A DNA stretch of 64,000 nucleotides from Leptospira kemamanensis (GCF_004769665.1 NZ_RQGG01000036.1:62001-126000); one strand, 5' to 3'; positions 36,636 through 46,108 are shown, counted from the first letter of the stretch. Notes: generated by a model not told the origin, from the sequence alone. Made by a program: numbers and translations.

Positions 36636-38828
36636 ATGGATACCTATAAAATACAAAGAAAAATCATCGAATATCTAGACCAAAAAACTGGTAAAGATAT
36701 CACAAGACAAGAGATCAAAAAGAAATTTACTGAATCCAGTGAATTCAAACGACCCGACCCAAAATCTAAAAAAGTAAAGTCCTTCAAACTAAAAGAAAAG
36801 GTTCCAAGAAAAGAAATCGAATTTCTCATCGACCAACTATGTAATCTTTTGGAAGAAGAAGGATTGCTCATTCCAAATAAAAAATACTTCACTGTTGCCA
36901 ATCCTTTTCGGCTAACAGGAAGAATTTCCATATCCCGCAGAGGAGATGGATTTATTTCCTTACCTTCCAAAAATGAAATTTTTGTTCCAGGACCTCTCAC
37001 GAATACAGCCATCACTGGTGACAAAGTTGAAGTGATCCCACTCGGAGTGGGGAAAAAAGATCGCTTAGAAGCCGAAGTTACAAAAGTTCTCAAACGAGGA
37101 CGTATTCTTTACCGAATGAAAGTCAAAGAAAAAACCAACAAATTTGTGTTTGGGAATTTCTTAGATATGTTAGGTGAAGGGAAAGAAGGTGTCCTACATG
37201 TAAAATCCATTCTTAAAGATAGTTTTGATGCAATCAACATTGATGATGTATTGATTGTGAAATTAAAAGAAGGGGCAGAACCGCAAGACAATCTTTATGA
37301 TGTGAGTTTCATTCGTTTTGAGTCTGATACGAAAGAAGATTCTGACTTACAACGGATACTAATGAAATACAATTATGATCCAGTTCATCCTGATTTTATT
37401 CCATTGGATTTTCCAGAAGAAGTTTCCGAAAAAACCGTTTCCGATTGGAACAGTCGTACTGATCTCCGCGATTTGTACGCAGTCACCATTGATGGAATCA
37501 CCGCAAAAGATTTTGATGATGCCATTAGTTTTGTGGATGAAGGCAATAGACTTCGTGTTTGGATCCATATCGCTGATGTTTCGTATTATGTGGAAAAAGG
37601 TTCTGCCTTAGACAAAGAAGCCTATGAAAGAGCTACTTCGGTTTATTTAGCAAATCGTGTGGTACCGATGCTTCCTCCAATTCTTTCGGAAGATCTTTGT
37701 AGCCTTGTCGCAAATACAAATCGATTGGCTTTTACTGTTGAGATGGAAGCAAGTAAAACAGGTGAGATTTACAACGCAAAGTTTTACAAATCCATCATCA
37801 AAGTAAAAAAACGTTATACCTATGAGATGGCAGAGGAGGAAATCAAAGCCCAAGATCCAAACAATTGGATGTACCAAGTATCTCTTTTTACGGATGCACT
37901 CCGTAAACATAGAATGAAAACGGGTAGGATTGATTTAAATCTTCGCGAAACAACAATCACGTGGAATGAACGAAAAGAACCGATTGGTATCGAAAACAGA
38001 GAAAGACTAAATAGCCATATCTTAATCGAAGAACTGATGTTATCTGCGAATTTAAAAGTGGATGAGTTTTTACGAAAAAAGAAAATTCCAACCCTCCATC
38101 GTATTCACGAACCAATGGATGAAGAGAAATTAGAAACTCTCAATCATTTCCTTCAACTCAATGGATATAATGTGCAAATCCATGATACTAGTTATCCTGA
38201 AATCATGAAGGCAGTAAAAGAAATTCAAGACAATTCCGTTGGCAAGATTTTCAATTATTTACTACTTCGTAGTTTTATGCAGGCGTATTACGGTGCAGAC
38301 CCACTCGGCCACTGGGGACTTGGTTTTAAGGACTACTGTCATTTTACATCTCCGATCCGGCGTTATCCTGATTTGATTGTGCATCGTGTTTTACATGCAA
38401 CCTTACTCGAAGGCGAAAAGGAATATTCAGACAATGAAATCGCCGTCATGGGACTTCACTGTTCGGAAGAAGAAAGACGTGCAGCGGATGCGGAAAGGGA
38501 TATTGTTAAAATCAAATCCTTCCGTTATTTGGAATCAACAGGAATCAAAGAATTTAAAGGATTTATCGTTGGGATCCGACCTTCACAAATCTTTGTGGAA
38601 CTTGATATTTCCAATCTGGAAGGTGTTCTCGACAAATCAGAGTTTACCGATGAGTTTGAAGTGCTTATTAAAAATGATTTTTCTTTTTATTCCAAAAAAT
38701 ACTCTAAAATCTTTTTTATCGGAGATCCTGTAACCGTAAGTTTGGATCGAATCGATTTTGAAGAAATCAAAGTATTTTTAAAACTAAAAGATTTTAAAAA
38801 AGAAGATACTTCCCTCAAGAAAAAATAG
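36636..38828 (+). CDS. rnr: Ribonuclease R
   Basis: A 730-residue 3'-5' exoribonuclease. It has an N-terminal helix-turn-helix-like region (about 1-75), cold-shock domains (about 80-230) with GRISISRRGDGFI, an RNB catalytic domain with the Asp cluster in ITAKDFDDAISF (about 287-298) and HFTSPIRRYPDL, and a C-terminal S1 domain (about 640-715). It degrades structured RNA and takes part in RNA quality control. It lies 4 bp after tsaB and likely ends the hslO-tsaE-tsaB-rnr operon. Confidence 0.94.
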   Translation: MDTYKIQRKIIEYLDQKTGKDITRQEIKKKFTESSEFKRPDPKSKKVKSFKLKEKVPRKEIEFLIDQLCNLLEEEGLLIPNKKYFTVANPFRLTGRISISRRGDGFISLPSKNEIFVPGPLTNTAITGDKVEVIPLGVGKKDRLEAEVTKVLKRGRILYRMKVKEKTNKFVFGNFLDMLGEGKEGVLHVKSILKDSFDAINIDDVLIVKLKEGAEPQDNLYDVSFIRFESDTKEDSDLQRILMKYNYDPVHPDFIPLDFPEEVSEKTVSDWNSRTDLRDLYAVTIDGITAKDFDDAISFVDEGNRLRVWIHIADVSYYVEKGSALDKEAYERATSVYLANRVVPMLPPILSEDLCSLVANTNRLAFTVEMEASKTGEIYNAKFYKSIIKVKKRYTYEMAEEEIKAQDPNNWMYQVSLFTDALRKHRMKTGRIDLNLRETTITWNERKEPIGIENRERLNSHILIEELMLSANLKVDEFLRKKKIPTLHRIHEPMDEEKLETLNHFLQLNGYNVQIHDTSYPEIMKAVKEIQDNSVGKIFNYLLLRSFMQAYYGADPLGHWGLGFKDYCHFTSPIRRYPDLIVHRVLHATLLEGEKEYSDNEIAVMGLHCSEEERRAADAERDIVKIKSFRYLESTGIKEFKGFIVGIRPSQIFVELDISNLEGVLDKSEFTDEFEVLIKNDFSFYSKKYSKIFFIGDPVTVSLDRIDFEEIKVFLKLKDFKKEDTSLKKK

Positions 38829-38836
38829 AACCAAAC

Positions 38837-38867
38837 ACCGAATGGATCTTAGAACGATACATTCGGT
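38837..38867. repeat. Inverted repeat between rnr and the convergent phosphodiesterase-type gene
   Basis: A perfect 8-bp inverted repeat (ACCGAATG at 38837-38844, complement at 38860-38867) lies 8 nt after the rnr stop and overlaps the last codons of the opposing gene. T-rich sequence follows only weakly. It may be a terminator for either gene. Confidence 0.4.
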
Positions 38868-40555
38868 ATTTCACTTCGTTTCCAAATTTTACGAAAGAAT
38901 TTCCTATTGTTCACTTCAATAGAAAGGATTTTATCAATCACCATTTCTTCCGTGATTTGGTGTTCTTTCATTAGATCTCTGTTTAATGATAATTGGGAAT
39001 GTGTTACCCAATTGACAAGAGAAACTTTTTTTCGCTGCGATTCTGGAAGTAATTCGTTCACGCTGGCAAAAAAAGTTTCATGAGTCAAAAAAAGACCATT
39101 GGAAATTTCGGGCATGGGAGCTGCTCCGTGATCTGCCGTAACTAGTAAGATAAATTTATCGCCATAATGTGATTTTAAAAATTCAAAAATCGTTTTGATT
39201 TCTTCATCTGTTGCTTGTAAAACCTGTTTTGCTTCTTTGGTTTCCCAACCATACAAATGACCCACCGCATCCGTTGCTTTTAATGTTAAATACGCTAAAT
39301 CTGTTTTTCCATCTTTGTGTAAATTCGTTTTGAGAATCGTTTCTTCAATCGTATCACGGAATAGAGCTCCATCCATCATCACTTGAAATTCCGAACCTTG
39401 GAAATGGTGTATTTTTGAAAGGAAATCGATAGGATTATTTGCTTCGAAGTGTGTTTTGATATTTTTTTTGTTCAATAAGTAATATTGGTACAAATTGTAT
39501 TTTTGTGTTGCTACTGGTTTTTCAAATGCATTCGGATAGGTAGCCCAAGATAAATTTTTAATATCTTCCCAATATACATAGTCAGCATCCGGAATCGTTT
39601 TAGTTTCAGATGTATCTTTTCTTATAAATTCTTTGCCATGTCCCGCCATTCCTACAGAAGCACGATTCGCATAACATTGACTAATAATAACTGGTGCATT
39701 GTTATGGAACAAATCCCATTCATCTGCGAAACTGGAAACTTTTAATTCACTTAAGTCAAAACTTTGATTTTTTCCTTGGTAAACAGGACGATGGTTCACC
39801 TTTCCTTCTACGTATGTATAAATCTCATTTGAAAACACTTTTGCTTCATTTGGGAATGCACCCGTACCAATGGCCATATGGCCGACGGCTGTATGAGATT
39901 CCAAATGTGCCACTTTTGCTTTTTTAAAATAAACGGAATTGGTGCTCAGTGATTCTAAAAATGGATAAGAACCTTTATGAGCTTTGTAAAGTTGTCTACC
40001 ACCTTGATCGACAACAATGGTAACGATGATTTCTGGTTTTTCCCTTTCTTCCTTAAAGATTTTTTGAAACACATCTATTGGAAGTTGGTTTGTAAAATTG
40101 AAATCTAAAATTTTGCCATACAGAGATGGAATGTGTTGTTGGAAAATTTCATCCGCATAAACCCCGTTATGAAACCACTTTGGACCATAGATCCAAATAG
40201 GAATCTCGGTATCATATCCGTATTGGGTGTAATGAGAGGTATAATTCACTTCTTTTGTGAAGTTTTCTTCTTCTAACTCTAACTTCCATTGGTTACTTAA
40301 GGTATCCCAAGATAGTTCATGTTCCTCTAAGATATTTTTAATATCTTCCTTAGAATAATGAGAAAGAGTGATTGCATCCCTTGCTTCCCGATCAAAAATA
40401 TAAAAAGGATACGGGGCTAGAATTAAGTCTGTGTCAGGTTGCATGGAAAGAAAAGCGGCACGTTTATAGTCTTTTTCCCATTTACAACTCGATAGAATGA
40501 AATAAATACCAATGGCAAATACGATAAAAAGTTTTTCTTTCATTCTAGTGTTCAC
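38849..40555 (-). CDS. Alkaline-phosphatase-superfamily lipoprotein (phosphodiesterase/pyrophosphatase type)
   Basis: A 568-residue protein starting at a GTG (40555) with AGGAAAGAG 8 nt upstream; an ATG at 40543 lacks such a site. The signal peptide ends in lipobox LSSC (C24). The superfamily pattern is present: VTIVVDQGGRQ at the first metal site, a SHTAVGHMAIGTGAFP nucleophile region (Ser/Thr), KATDAVGHLYGW, and VTADHGAAPMPEIS with metal-binding Asp-His. It should hydrolyse phosphodiesters or nucleotide pyrophosphates outside the inner membrane. Its first 44 bp overlap the start of the divergent CapA-type gene. Confidence 0.82.
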   Translation of the reverse strand: MNTRMKEKLFIVFAIGIYFILSSCKWEKDYKRAAFLSMQPDTDLILAPYPFYIFDREARDAITLSHYSKEDIKNILEEHELSWDTLSNQWKLELEEENFTKEVNYTSHYTQYGYDTEIPIWIYGPKWFHNGVYADEIFQQHIPSLYGKILDFNFTNQLPIDVFQKIFKEEREKPEIIVTIVVDQGGRQLYKAHKGSYPFLESLSTNSVYFKKAKVAHLESHTAVGHMAIGTGAFPNEAKVFSNEIYTYVEGKVNHRPVYQGKNQSFDLSELKVSSFADEWDLFHNNAPVIISQCYANRASVGMAGHGKEFIRKDTSETKTIPDADYVYWEDIKNLSWATYPNAFEKPVATQKYNLYQYYLLNKKNIKTHFEANNPIDFLSKIHHFQGSEFQVMMDGALFRDTIEETILKTNLHKDGKTDLAYLTLKATDAVGHLYGWETKEAKQVLQATDEEIKTIFEFLKSHYGDKFILLVTADHGAAPMPEISNGLFLTHETFFASVNELLPESQRKKVSLVNWVTHSQLSLNRDLMKEHQITEEMVIDKILSIEVNNRKFFRKIWKRSEIPNVSF

Positions 40556-41618
40556 AATCTCTTTCCTTTCCTGCTACACTTTCCCTGATTTCACTCCTAC
40601 TAGGCAAGTGCGAATTAAGTTTGTTGGTGACCTTATGTGTCATTCCTCTCAAATTTCTTCCTACTACCAAACTAAAACAAAGACTTATGATTCCTTTAAA
40701 AGTTTTGAATATGTTGCGATGAGTTTACAAAATGCAAATTTAACATTGGGTAACCTAGAAACAACGATTACCGAAAACTCAAAAGAATATTCCGGTTATC
40801 CTAGATTTGCAAGTCCCACTGGATATGTGCATGGATTGAAGAAAGCTGGGTTTGATATACTTTCGACAGCAAATAATCATTCAGCTGATACTGGTGCAAA
40901 GGGTATTGATACAACTATACGTATTGTTGAAGAAAATGGAATGATCCCAATCGGTACTTATTCGTCCGACATTGATTTTCTAAATCGAAAGGATTTGATC
41001 CAAGAGACAAATGGAATAAGGATTGCCATTTATAACTATACATATTCAACAAATGGAATTCCTGTTCGAGATGGCCGAATTGTACGATTGTTAAATGAAG
41101 AACAAATTCGAAAAGATGTTTCATTTGCCAAAGAGAATGGAGCACACTTTATCATTCTTTGGTACCACTATGGAAACGAATATGAAGAAACACCTGGAAC
41201 GTCTCAAACCAAATGGGTAAAGATTGGCCTAGATGCAGGAGCAGATATCATCATAGGTGGTCACCCACATGTGGTACAAAAAATAGATTTTTATGAAGAT
41301 CCAATATTGAATGAAAATCGACTGATCGCTTATTCCTTAGGAAATTTTATTTCAGCGCAAAACAGACAATATACGGATGGAGGAATCATTCTTTCATTCA
41401 CATTGGAATTGGAACTAGGTCAAGTAACCACAAAAAGAATTAGAAATGTAGAAACAGAAGCAATTTGGGTTGATCCCAGAAGTTATGTAATTTTACCAAT
41501 TCAACGATATAAATCTAGAGAATTACCGATGTTATTACCAAAACACTTAGAAAAACGAATGTTGGATTACGAAGCACATATTAAAAAAATCCCTGGAGTG
41601 GGCAGTTTTTTATTCTAA
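40512..41618 (+). CDS. CapA-family (poly-gamma-glutamate synthesis-type) lipoprotein
   Basis: A 368-residue protein with signal peptide and lipobox FLSC (C21). It has the PGA_cap metallophosphatase-like motifs: KFVGDLMCHS, LGNLETTIT, STANNHSADTG, WYHYGNEY and IIGGHPHVVQ. CapA is needed for poly-gamma-glutamate capsule in Bacillus, but most family members occur without capB/C, as here, and their role is unknown. Its coding start overlaps the divergent phosphodiesterase-type gene by 44 bp, so both strands encode signal peptides there. Confidence 0.85.
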   Translation: MANTIKSFSFILVFTISFLSCYTFPDFTPTRQVRIKFVGDLMCHSSQISSYYQTKTKTYDSFKSFEYVAMSLQNANLTLGNLETTITENSKEYSGYPRFASPTGYVHGLKKAGFDILSTANNHSADTGAKGIDTTIRIVEENGMIPIGTYSSDIDFLNRKDLIQETNGIRIAIYNYTYSTNGIPVRDGRIVRLLNEEQIRKDVSFAKENGAHFIILWYHYGNEYEETPGTSQTKWVKIGLDAGADIIIGGHPHVVQKIDFYEDPILNENRLIAYSLGNFISAQNRQYTDGGIILSFTLELELGQVTTKRIRNVETEAIWVDPRSYVILPIQRYKSRELPMLLPKHLEKRMLDYEAHIKKIPGVGSFLF

Positions 41619-41621
41619 ATC

Positions 41622-42242
41622 TTAGATATCGTTTTGAATCAGTTCATACCCTTTTCCAGCTCGTATTAATTCAATTGCATCATCATTGATTTGAAGCATA
41701 GTTGATAATTCAGTTTTGACAATCCCACCATCCACAATACCATCCACTAGGTTTCCATAAATTGTTTCTAAATCATCAATATCAATGATGAATTCGTCGT
41801 TGCTGAAAGCAGACGTAGAAGTAAGGGGGGAATCATGAATTTTTATTAATTCCTGTAAGTAGATATGATCTGGGATTCGAATTCCAATTTGTCTGTCTTT
41901 GTGGTGAGCAACTGATGGTTTTGGTAGATTTTTATTCGCTTTCAGTACGAAGGTAAAAGGACCCGGTGTGATTCGTTTCATAAAACGATATGCAGAGTTC
42001 GGTAGGTATTCGATAAAATGAGAAGCCATTGAAATATCTTTACACAATAGGGAAAGTGGTTTATCTTTTGGTAATTTTTTAATCGAATAAATTTTTTCGA
42101 CTGCTGATTTGGAATTTGCATCCGCTAAGATGGCATACACCGTATCAGTAGGGAAAATATAAATTGCTCCATCCCTCAAACGATCCGAAATTTGTTTGAG
42201 CTTACGAATCTCAGGATTATCAGGATGAAGATAAATGATCAT
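41622..42242 (-). CDS. YrdC/Sua5/YciO-family protein
   Basis: From the ATG at 42242 the protein has 206 residues. It shows the YrdC-fold motifs FPTDTVYAILADA near residue 30, the SIKKLPKDKPLSLLC motif, PGPFTFVLKA, and RQIGIRIPDH. YrdC/TsaC makes threonylcarbamoyl-AMP, the precursor for t6A; the YciO branch has similar motifs but little activity. The order KxxxxxxPLSLLC and the length fit YciO or a TsaC-like enzyme equally. It lies 11 bp after the SDR gene and may depend on its promoter. Confidence 0.82.
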   Translation of the reverse strand: MIIYLHPDNPEIRKLKQISDRLRDGAIYIFPTDTVYAILADANSKSAVEKIYSIKKLPKDKPLSLLCKDISMASHFIEYLPNSAYRFMKRITPGPFTFVLKANKNLPKPSVAHHKDRQIGIRIPDHIYLQELIKIHDSPLTSTSAFSNDEFIIDIDDLETIYGNLVDGIVDGGIVKTELSTMLQINDDAIELIRAGKGYELIQNDI

Positions 42243-42253
42243 AAAGTTAACTG

Positions 42254-42991
42254 CTACTGCGCAGTTAATCCTCCATCCAGAACAATGCATTGGCCCGTCA
42301 TATAAGAGGAAGCATCGGAAGCTAAGTAAATTGCCGCTCCTAAAATATCTTCAGGTTTACCCAATCTTCCCATGGGAATTCCTGCTAATACTTGTTTCAT
42401 GATAAATTCCTTGTCTTTAATCATGTCTGTCATGTCTGTATCGATGAGTCCAGGACAGATCACATTGACACGGTATCCATTATTGCACCATTCAATAGCA
42501 AGAGCCTTAGATAAGGTAATGACTGCACCTTTGGTTCCAGAGTATACAGAGGCAAGTTTACTACCTACCATACCAAGAACCGAAGCAACATTGATGATGT
42601 TTCCACCTTCTTTTTTATGATGTTTGTAGTAGGCTTGGCAGTTTCGAAAAACACCAACATAGTTGGTTTGCACGATATTTTGTAATTCCTCTTCTTTAAA
42701 ACCTGAGGCTGGTGTATTCGTTGCAATACCCGCATTGTTGATGAGTGTATCTAAGCGACCATGTTTTGCTTTGATTTGGCCTATGATTTCAAATGCACTA
42801 CCTTCACTGCGGACATCTAAAACTACACCATTGATTCCTTCTTTTTCCATCCAATGAATGGATTCCGGTCTGGAACCTGCTCCATAAACAATAGCTCCAG
42901 CATCACGAAATCCAAGAGCCAAAGATTTCCCGATCCCACGACTGGCTCCCGTGATTAAAATTGTTTTTCCTTTTACATCAAATAAATTCAT
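42254..42991 (-). CDS. Short-chain dehydrogenase/reductase
   Basis: A 245-residue classical SDR with TGASRGIG (14-21), NNAG (86-89), catalytic S137, Y150 and K154, and the C-terminal CPGLIDTDMTDM and LDGGLTAQ segments. It resembles 3-oxoacyl-ACP reductases and gluconate 5-dehydrogenases. An Arg in the loop after the Rossmann strand (GSRPES) suggests NADPH. It overlaps the small lipoprotein gene by 4 bp. The substrate is unknown. Confidence 0.85.
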   Translation of the reverse strand: MNLFDVKGKTILITGASRGIGKSLALGFRDAGAIVYGAGSRPESIHWMEKEGINGVVLDVRSEGSAFEIIGQIKAKHGRLDTLINNAGIATNTPASGFKEEELQNIVQTNYVGVFRNCQAYYKHHKKEGGNIINVASVLGMVGSKLASVYSGTKGAVITLSKALAIEWCNNGYRVNVICPGLIDTDMTDMIKDKEFIMKQVLAGIPMGRLGKPEDILGAAIYLASDASSYMTGQCIVLDGGLTAQ

Positions 42992-43230
42992 TTTACCTCA
43001 TGGTTGGAAGGATAACATTCGCTAGCTTGCGGTTTAGTATCTTCCAATAATTTTTTATAGTCTAGAGTATTGTCATCTTTTACTAAGTCCCTTCGGATAT
43101 AATGGGTGCCTTTGTCATAGTAATCGGCTATTGGATTACAATCTTGGATGTCTTCCGTATACCCTCGTTTGCAACCAATCACTAATACCAATGCCCATAA
43201 AAGAATCGTAAAAAACCTTGGACTCACCAT
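42988..43230 (-). CDS. Small hypothetical lipoprotein
   Basis: An 80-residue protein with a signal peptide and lipobox VIGC (C20), leaving a charged 60-residue mature chain that holds two further Cys. It has no known family. It overlaps the downstream SDR gene by 4 bp (ATGA), so it heads a three-gene operon with the SDR and YrdC-like genes. Confidence 0.65.
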   Translation of the reverse strand: MVSPRFFTILLWALVLVIGCKRGYTEDIQDCNPIADYYDKGTHYIRRDLVKDDNTLDYKKLLEDTKPQASECYPSNHEVK

Positions 43231-43269
43231 GAACTAAGAAAACAATATACCGTAAGGAATAGCAAGAAT

Positions 43270-43830
43270 TTGTTTGTATTAAAGTCAGCATCTCCTAGAA
43301 GAAAACAAATCCTTTCAGATTTGGGTTTCCGATTCCAAATCCAACCAGAACATATCAACGAGTCTCAATACGATAGAGAATCACCACTTTCATATTTAGA
43401 ACGAATGGTTCACTCTAAATTAGGAACCAATTGGGAACCAAACAATCTTTATCTGTCCGCTGATACCATTGTTGTGTATGAAAATCAAATTTTACATAAA
43501 CCGACCGATGAAGAGGATGCGATTCGGATTCTAAAAACACTCAGTGGCAAAGTTCATTCTGTGTTTTCAGGAGTTGCGTTCCATCACAAACTAGGAACCG
43601 ATTTCTTTTATGAAGAAACAGCGATCCTCTTCCATCCTTGGAGTGAGAATGAAATCAGAAATTACATCAATCGATGCCAACCTTACGATAAAGCAGGATC
43701 CTACGGAATCCAAGATCCTAACGGACCTGTGAAGGAATGGACCGGGTCGTATACAAATGTGATGGGGTTTCCATTACGGAGTTTTTTGGCTCGCCATGAA
43801 CTTTGGATTCGTTCCTGGGAAGAAAGTTAG
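43270..43830 (+). CDS. maf: Maf-family nucleotide pyrophosphatase
   Basis: A 186-residue Maf/YceF-like protein beginning at a TTG (43270), with AAGGAAT about 10 nt upstream. The opening LKSASPRRKQIL, the catalytic SADTIV, and SGKVHSVFSG and DKAGSYGIQDPNG are diagnostic. Maf proteins hydrolyse non-canonical or canonical nucleoside triphosphates (dTTP, UTP, m7GTP), preventing misincorporation. Divergent from the small lipoprotein gene. Confidence 0.92.
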   Translation: MFVLKSASPRRKQILSDLGFRFQIQPEHINESQYDRESPLSYLERMVHSKLGTNWEPNNLYLSADTIVVYENQILHKPTDEEDAIRILKTLSGKVHSVFSGVAFHHKLGTDFFYEETAILFHPWSENEIRNYINRCQPYDKAGSYGIQDPNGPVKEWTGSYTNVMGFPLRSFLARHELWIRSWEES

Positions 43831-43836
43831 TCAGGC

Positions 43837-43869
43837 AGTCAACTTTGCAATTACGCGTACAAGTTGACT
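43837..43869. repeat. Inverted repeat between maf and the convergent small gene
   Basis: A perfect 9-bp inverted repeat (AGTCAACTT at 43837-43845, complement at 43861-43869) begins 6 nt after the maf stop and overlaps the 3' end of the opposing gene. No T tract follows on either strand. It may act as a bidirectional stop or RNA stabiliser. Confidence 0.4.
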
Positions 43870-44081
43870 AGGTTTCCAGGTTTGTAAGAAGCTTTTGCCT
43901 CAGGGGTAGTTTGGATTTCCTGGGCTTGGTTTTTGATGTCCGAACTTGGATATTTGGGTTGGTAGGAGCGTGCTTGGATTGCTTCCACCTGCTCGACAGC
44001 CTGCGTATTGTATGTCGGAGAAACATACATATACGGTTCCCCGAGTCCCGAAACTCTTGCCACATTACTTGAGATTTCCAT
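43851..44081 (-). CDS. Small hypothetical protein
   Basis: A 76-residue protein with a Tyr/Gln/Pro-rich, probably disordered composition (VSPTYNTQAVEQVEAIQ; SYQPKYPSS). It has no signal peptide or known motif. A GAGGCG stretch about 12 nt upstream of the ATG could bind the ribosome. Competing frames in the region on both strands give less protein-like products. It is divergent from holA, 51 bp away. Confidence 0.5.
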   Translation of the reverse strand: MEISSNVARVSGLGEPYMYVSPTYNTQAVEQVEAIQARSYQPKYPSSDIKNQAQEIQTTPEAKASYKPGNLVNLYA

Positions 44082-44132
44082 ACTATGATTATCGCCTCAG
44101 TCCCGTTGATAGATTAGACCTGATTCAAGAAA

Positions 44133-45242
44133 ATGGAAACAAAAAAATCACAAGCGAGAGAATATAACTCCCTTTTTCAGCTTTTTAAAACTCCCGTAGG
44201 CCAAATCCCCCAATTCTTTGCCTATGCTGGCGAGGATTCCTATGAATTTGAACTCATAGTCGATCACTACCGAGAAGTTTTGCAATCGGCACTTGGTGCC
44301 TTCGAAGTGATTTTAATAGTCCCAGAATCAGGAGACCAATCGAAATTATTTGCAGAAATGTTTACACCAGATATGTTTTATCCGCGTAAACTCATTATCA
44401 TCAAAAATGCGTCTGCTCTCTTCAAACCCATTTTAGATGCGAAAGCAAGCAGTGATTGGAAAGACTATGCATCCGGCTTTCGTAAAAATATTACATCCGT
44501 TTCTGATGAAATTTATACTTTAATCCATTACGATGGAAAAGACATTCCCAAAGGATTAACCGACCTCTTCCAAGGAACTTTAAGTTATTTTAAAACGAAA
44601 GTTTTGTATCCTAACGACTATCCTAAAATTTTCAAAGAAGTCTGTGACCAAGAACAAGTTCATTTTGAATCCAACGCGATGGAAGAATTCATCCATCGAA
44701 CCCCAGCGAATGTGGGTGCTTACATCAAAAGTGTTAAAAAATTAAAACAATATCTACATCGATCTAAGTTTACATTAGAAGATGTTAATACAGTTCTTTT
44801 TAGTCAAAATGAACTCAATACGAATGTATTAGTGGAAACTCTTGTTCAAAAACGAAAGGGAGAATTTTTCAAAGAGTTCACAAAGTTCAATGACCAAAAT
44901 TCGGAAATCCTTAATTTTTTAACCAGATTGACTTACAAACTTGATGAAATACGTAAAATCAAAGTGATACGCGCCAGGCATAATGGAGAAGTTCCCATTC
45001 CCATTATGGATGAACTTTTGAAAACAGGAAGTTTTTCAGAAGCACGCAAGAACTTTGTCAGAAGACAACTCGTTTCAGACTCAGCAAACTTCACCGATAA
45101 AATTTTAGATCTTTTTTATGAACATGTGATTGAAATGAATATTAAATTTAAATCGGGTTTACGAGATGAAGAAGGCAAAAACTTTTTTATCCAAAAGATA
45201 ATGCATTTATTCGCATTACTTCAAGACAAATCCTCTAAATGA
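44133..45242 (+). CDS. holA: DNA polymerase III delta subunit-like protein
   Basis: A 369-residue protein with the clamp-loader delta layout. The N-terminal domain (FFAYAGEDSYEFELIVDHY; LIIIKNASAL) lacks a P-loop, as expected for delta. HRTPANVGAYIKSVKKLKQY follows, and a C-terminal helical collar domain (FLTRLTYKLDEIRKIKVIR) completes it. Delta opens the beta clamp. Sequence conservation in this family is low, so the call rests on the overall pattern. Its end overlaps the convergent regulator gene by 22 bp. Confidence 0.78.
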   Translation: METKKSQAREYNSLFQLFKTPVGQIPQFFAYAGEDSYEFELIVDHYREVLQSALGAFEVILIVPESGDQSKLFAEMFTPDMFYPRKLIIIKNASALFKPILDAKASSDWKDYASGFRKNITSVSDEIYTLIHYDGKDIPKGLTDLFQGTLSYFKTKVLYPNDYPKIFKEVCDQEQVHFESNAMEEFIHRTPANVGAYIKSVKKLKQYLHRSKFTLEDVNTVLFSQNELNTNVLVETLVQKRKGEFFKEFTKFNDQNSEILNFLTRLTYKLDEIRKIKVIRARHNGEVPIPIMDELLKTGSFSEARKNFVRRQLVSDSANFTDKILDLFYEHVIEMNIKFKSGLRDEEGKNFFIQKIMHLFALLQDKSSK

Positions 45243-46108
45243 AATTCATGAATCTTTCGGTATAAGTTACGTTCCGAAATTCCAAGTAACTTGGCTGCTT
45301 TTTCGCGATTTCCTTTTGTATAAATTAAATTTGCTTTGATGATCTCTTTCTCGTATTGATCTAAACTGATACCAGGTTGTATGTTTAACTCGGATAAAGA
45401 ATTTTCAAAAAAATGAGAAGGGATTTGTTTCCAATGAAGTTGTTTTCCAGAAGAAAAACCAACCAAAGCAAAGAGAAGATCTTTTAGTTCTGTATAGTTT
45501 CGGTTAAAAATTTTATTTTTTAAAAAGATATAAAAATCTTCATCTAAAGATGTAATTTTTTTTCCTAAACTTTGATTCGCTTCTTCCAAGAAGGTATGAA
45601 CAAACAGTGGTAATTCCGAAGTTCTTTTTTTCAAATTTGGTAATTCAAAACGAAAAGATTTCAATTGATCATAAAAATCTGAATAAATATTCTTTTGTGT
45701 CAAAATTTCCATTTCTTCAGAATGGATTTCCCAATAGAGAAAGATCTTCGATTTTTCGTTATATTTTTCAGATTTCCACCATTGTTGCAAAAGAACAATT
45801 TCTTCTTTTTTAGCTTTTGTGATCCAATCCAAAACAATCGTTAGGTTTTGCTTAGTGGTTTTTGTTTTTTCTAAATTCTCTTCAAATCCTCTTAAAAAAG
45901 AGAAATCAAAAGTGATCATGGAGGATGGGGAAATGTTTCTTTTCTCAAAACTTTTTTGAATCCAAAAAGATTTACCAACTCCGCGTTCCCCTACAATGAG
46001 AATGGGTAATGTAGAGTTGGAAATCTCAAGCCATTGATTTTTGATCTTCTCAATGTCAGATCCGTTTGTAATCCATTCTTTTTGATCACTACCTTTTTTT
46101 AATGACAC
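45221..46108 (-). CDS. Degenerate sigma-54-activator-like regulator with Fis-type HTH
   Basis: A 295-residue protein with an AAA-type N-terminal part (Walker A GERGVGKS, 40-47) and a C-terminal Fis-like helix-turn-helix (NREKAAKLLGISERNLYRKIHEF, about 267-289). It lacks the GAFTGA loop needed to contact sigma-54, and Walker B is weak, so it probably does not open sigma-54 promoters. It may regulate DNA differently. It starts 20 bp inside the 3' end of the vWA-like gene, suggesting it is co-expressed with that secreted protein. Confidence 0.72.
   Translation of the reverse strand: MSLKKGSDQKEWITNGSDIEKIKNQWLEISNSTLPILIVGERGVGKSFWIQKSFEKRNISPSSMITFDFSFLRGFEENLEKTKTTKQNLTIVLDWITKAKKEEIVLLQQWWKSEKYNEKSKIFLYWEIHSEEMEILTQKNIYSDFYDQLKSFRFELPNLKKRTSELPLFVHTFLEEANQSLGKKITSLDEDFYIFLKNKIFNRNYTELKDLLFALVGFSSGKQLHWKQIPSHFFENSLSELNIQPGISLDQYEKEIIKANLIYTKGNREKAAKLLGISERNLYRKIHEFHLEDLS

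Noticed and set aside
43868..44167. Competing small frames on both strands around the 76-residue gene
   Set aside because: They have skewed composition and poor starts compared with the frame at 43851-44081.
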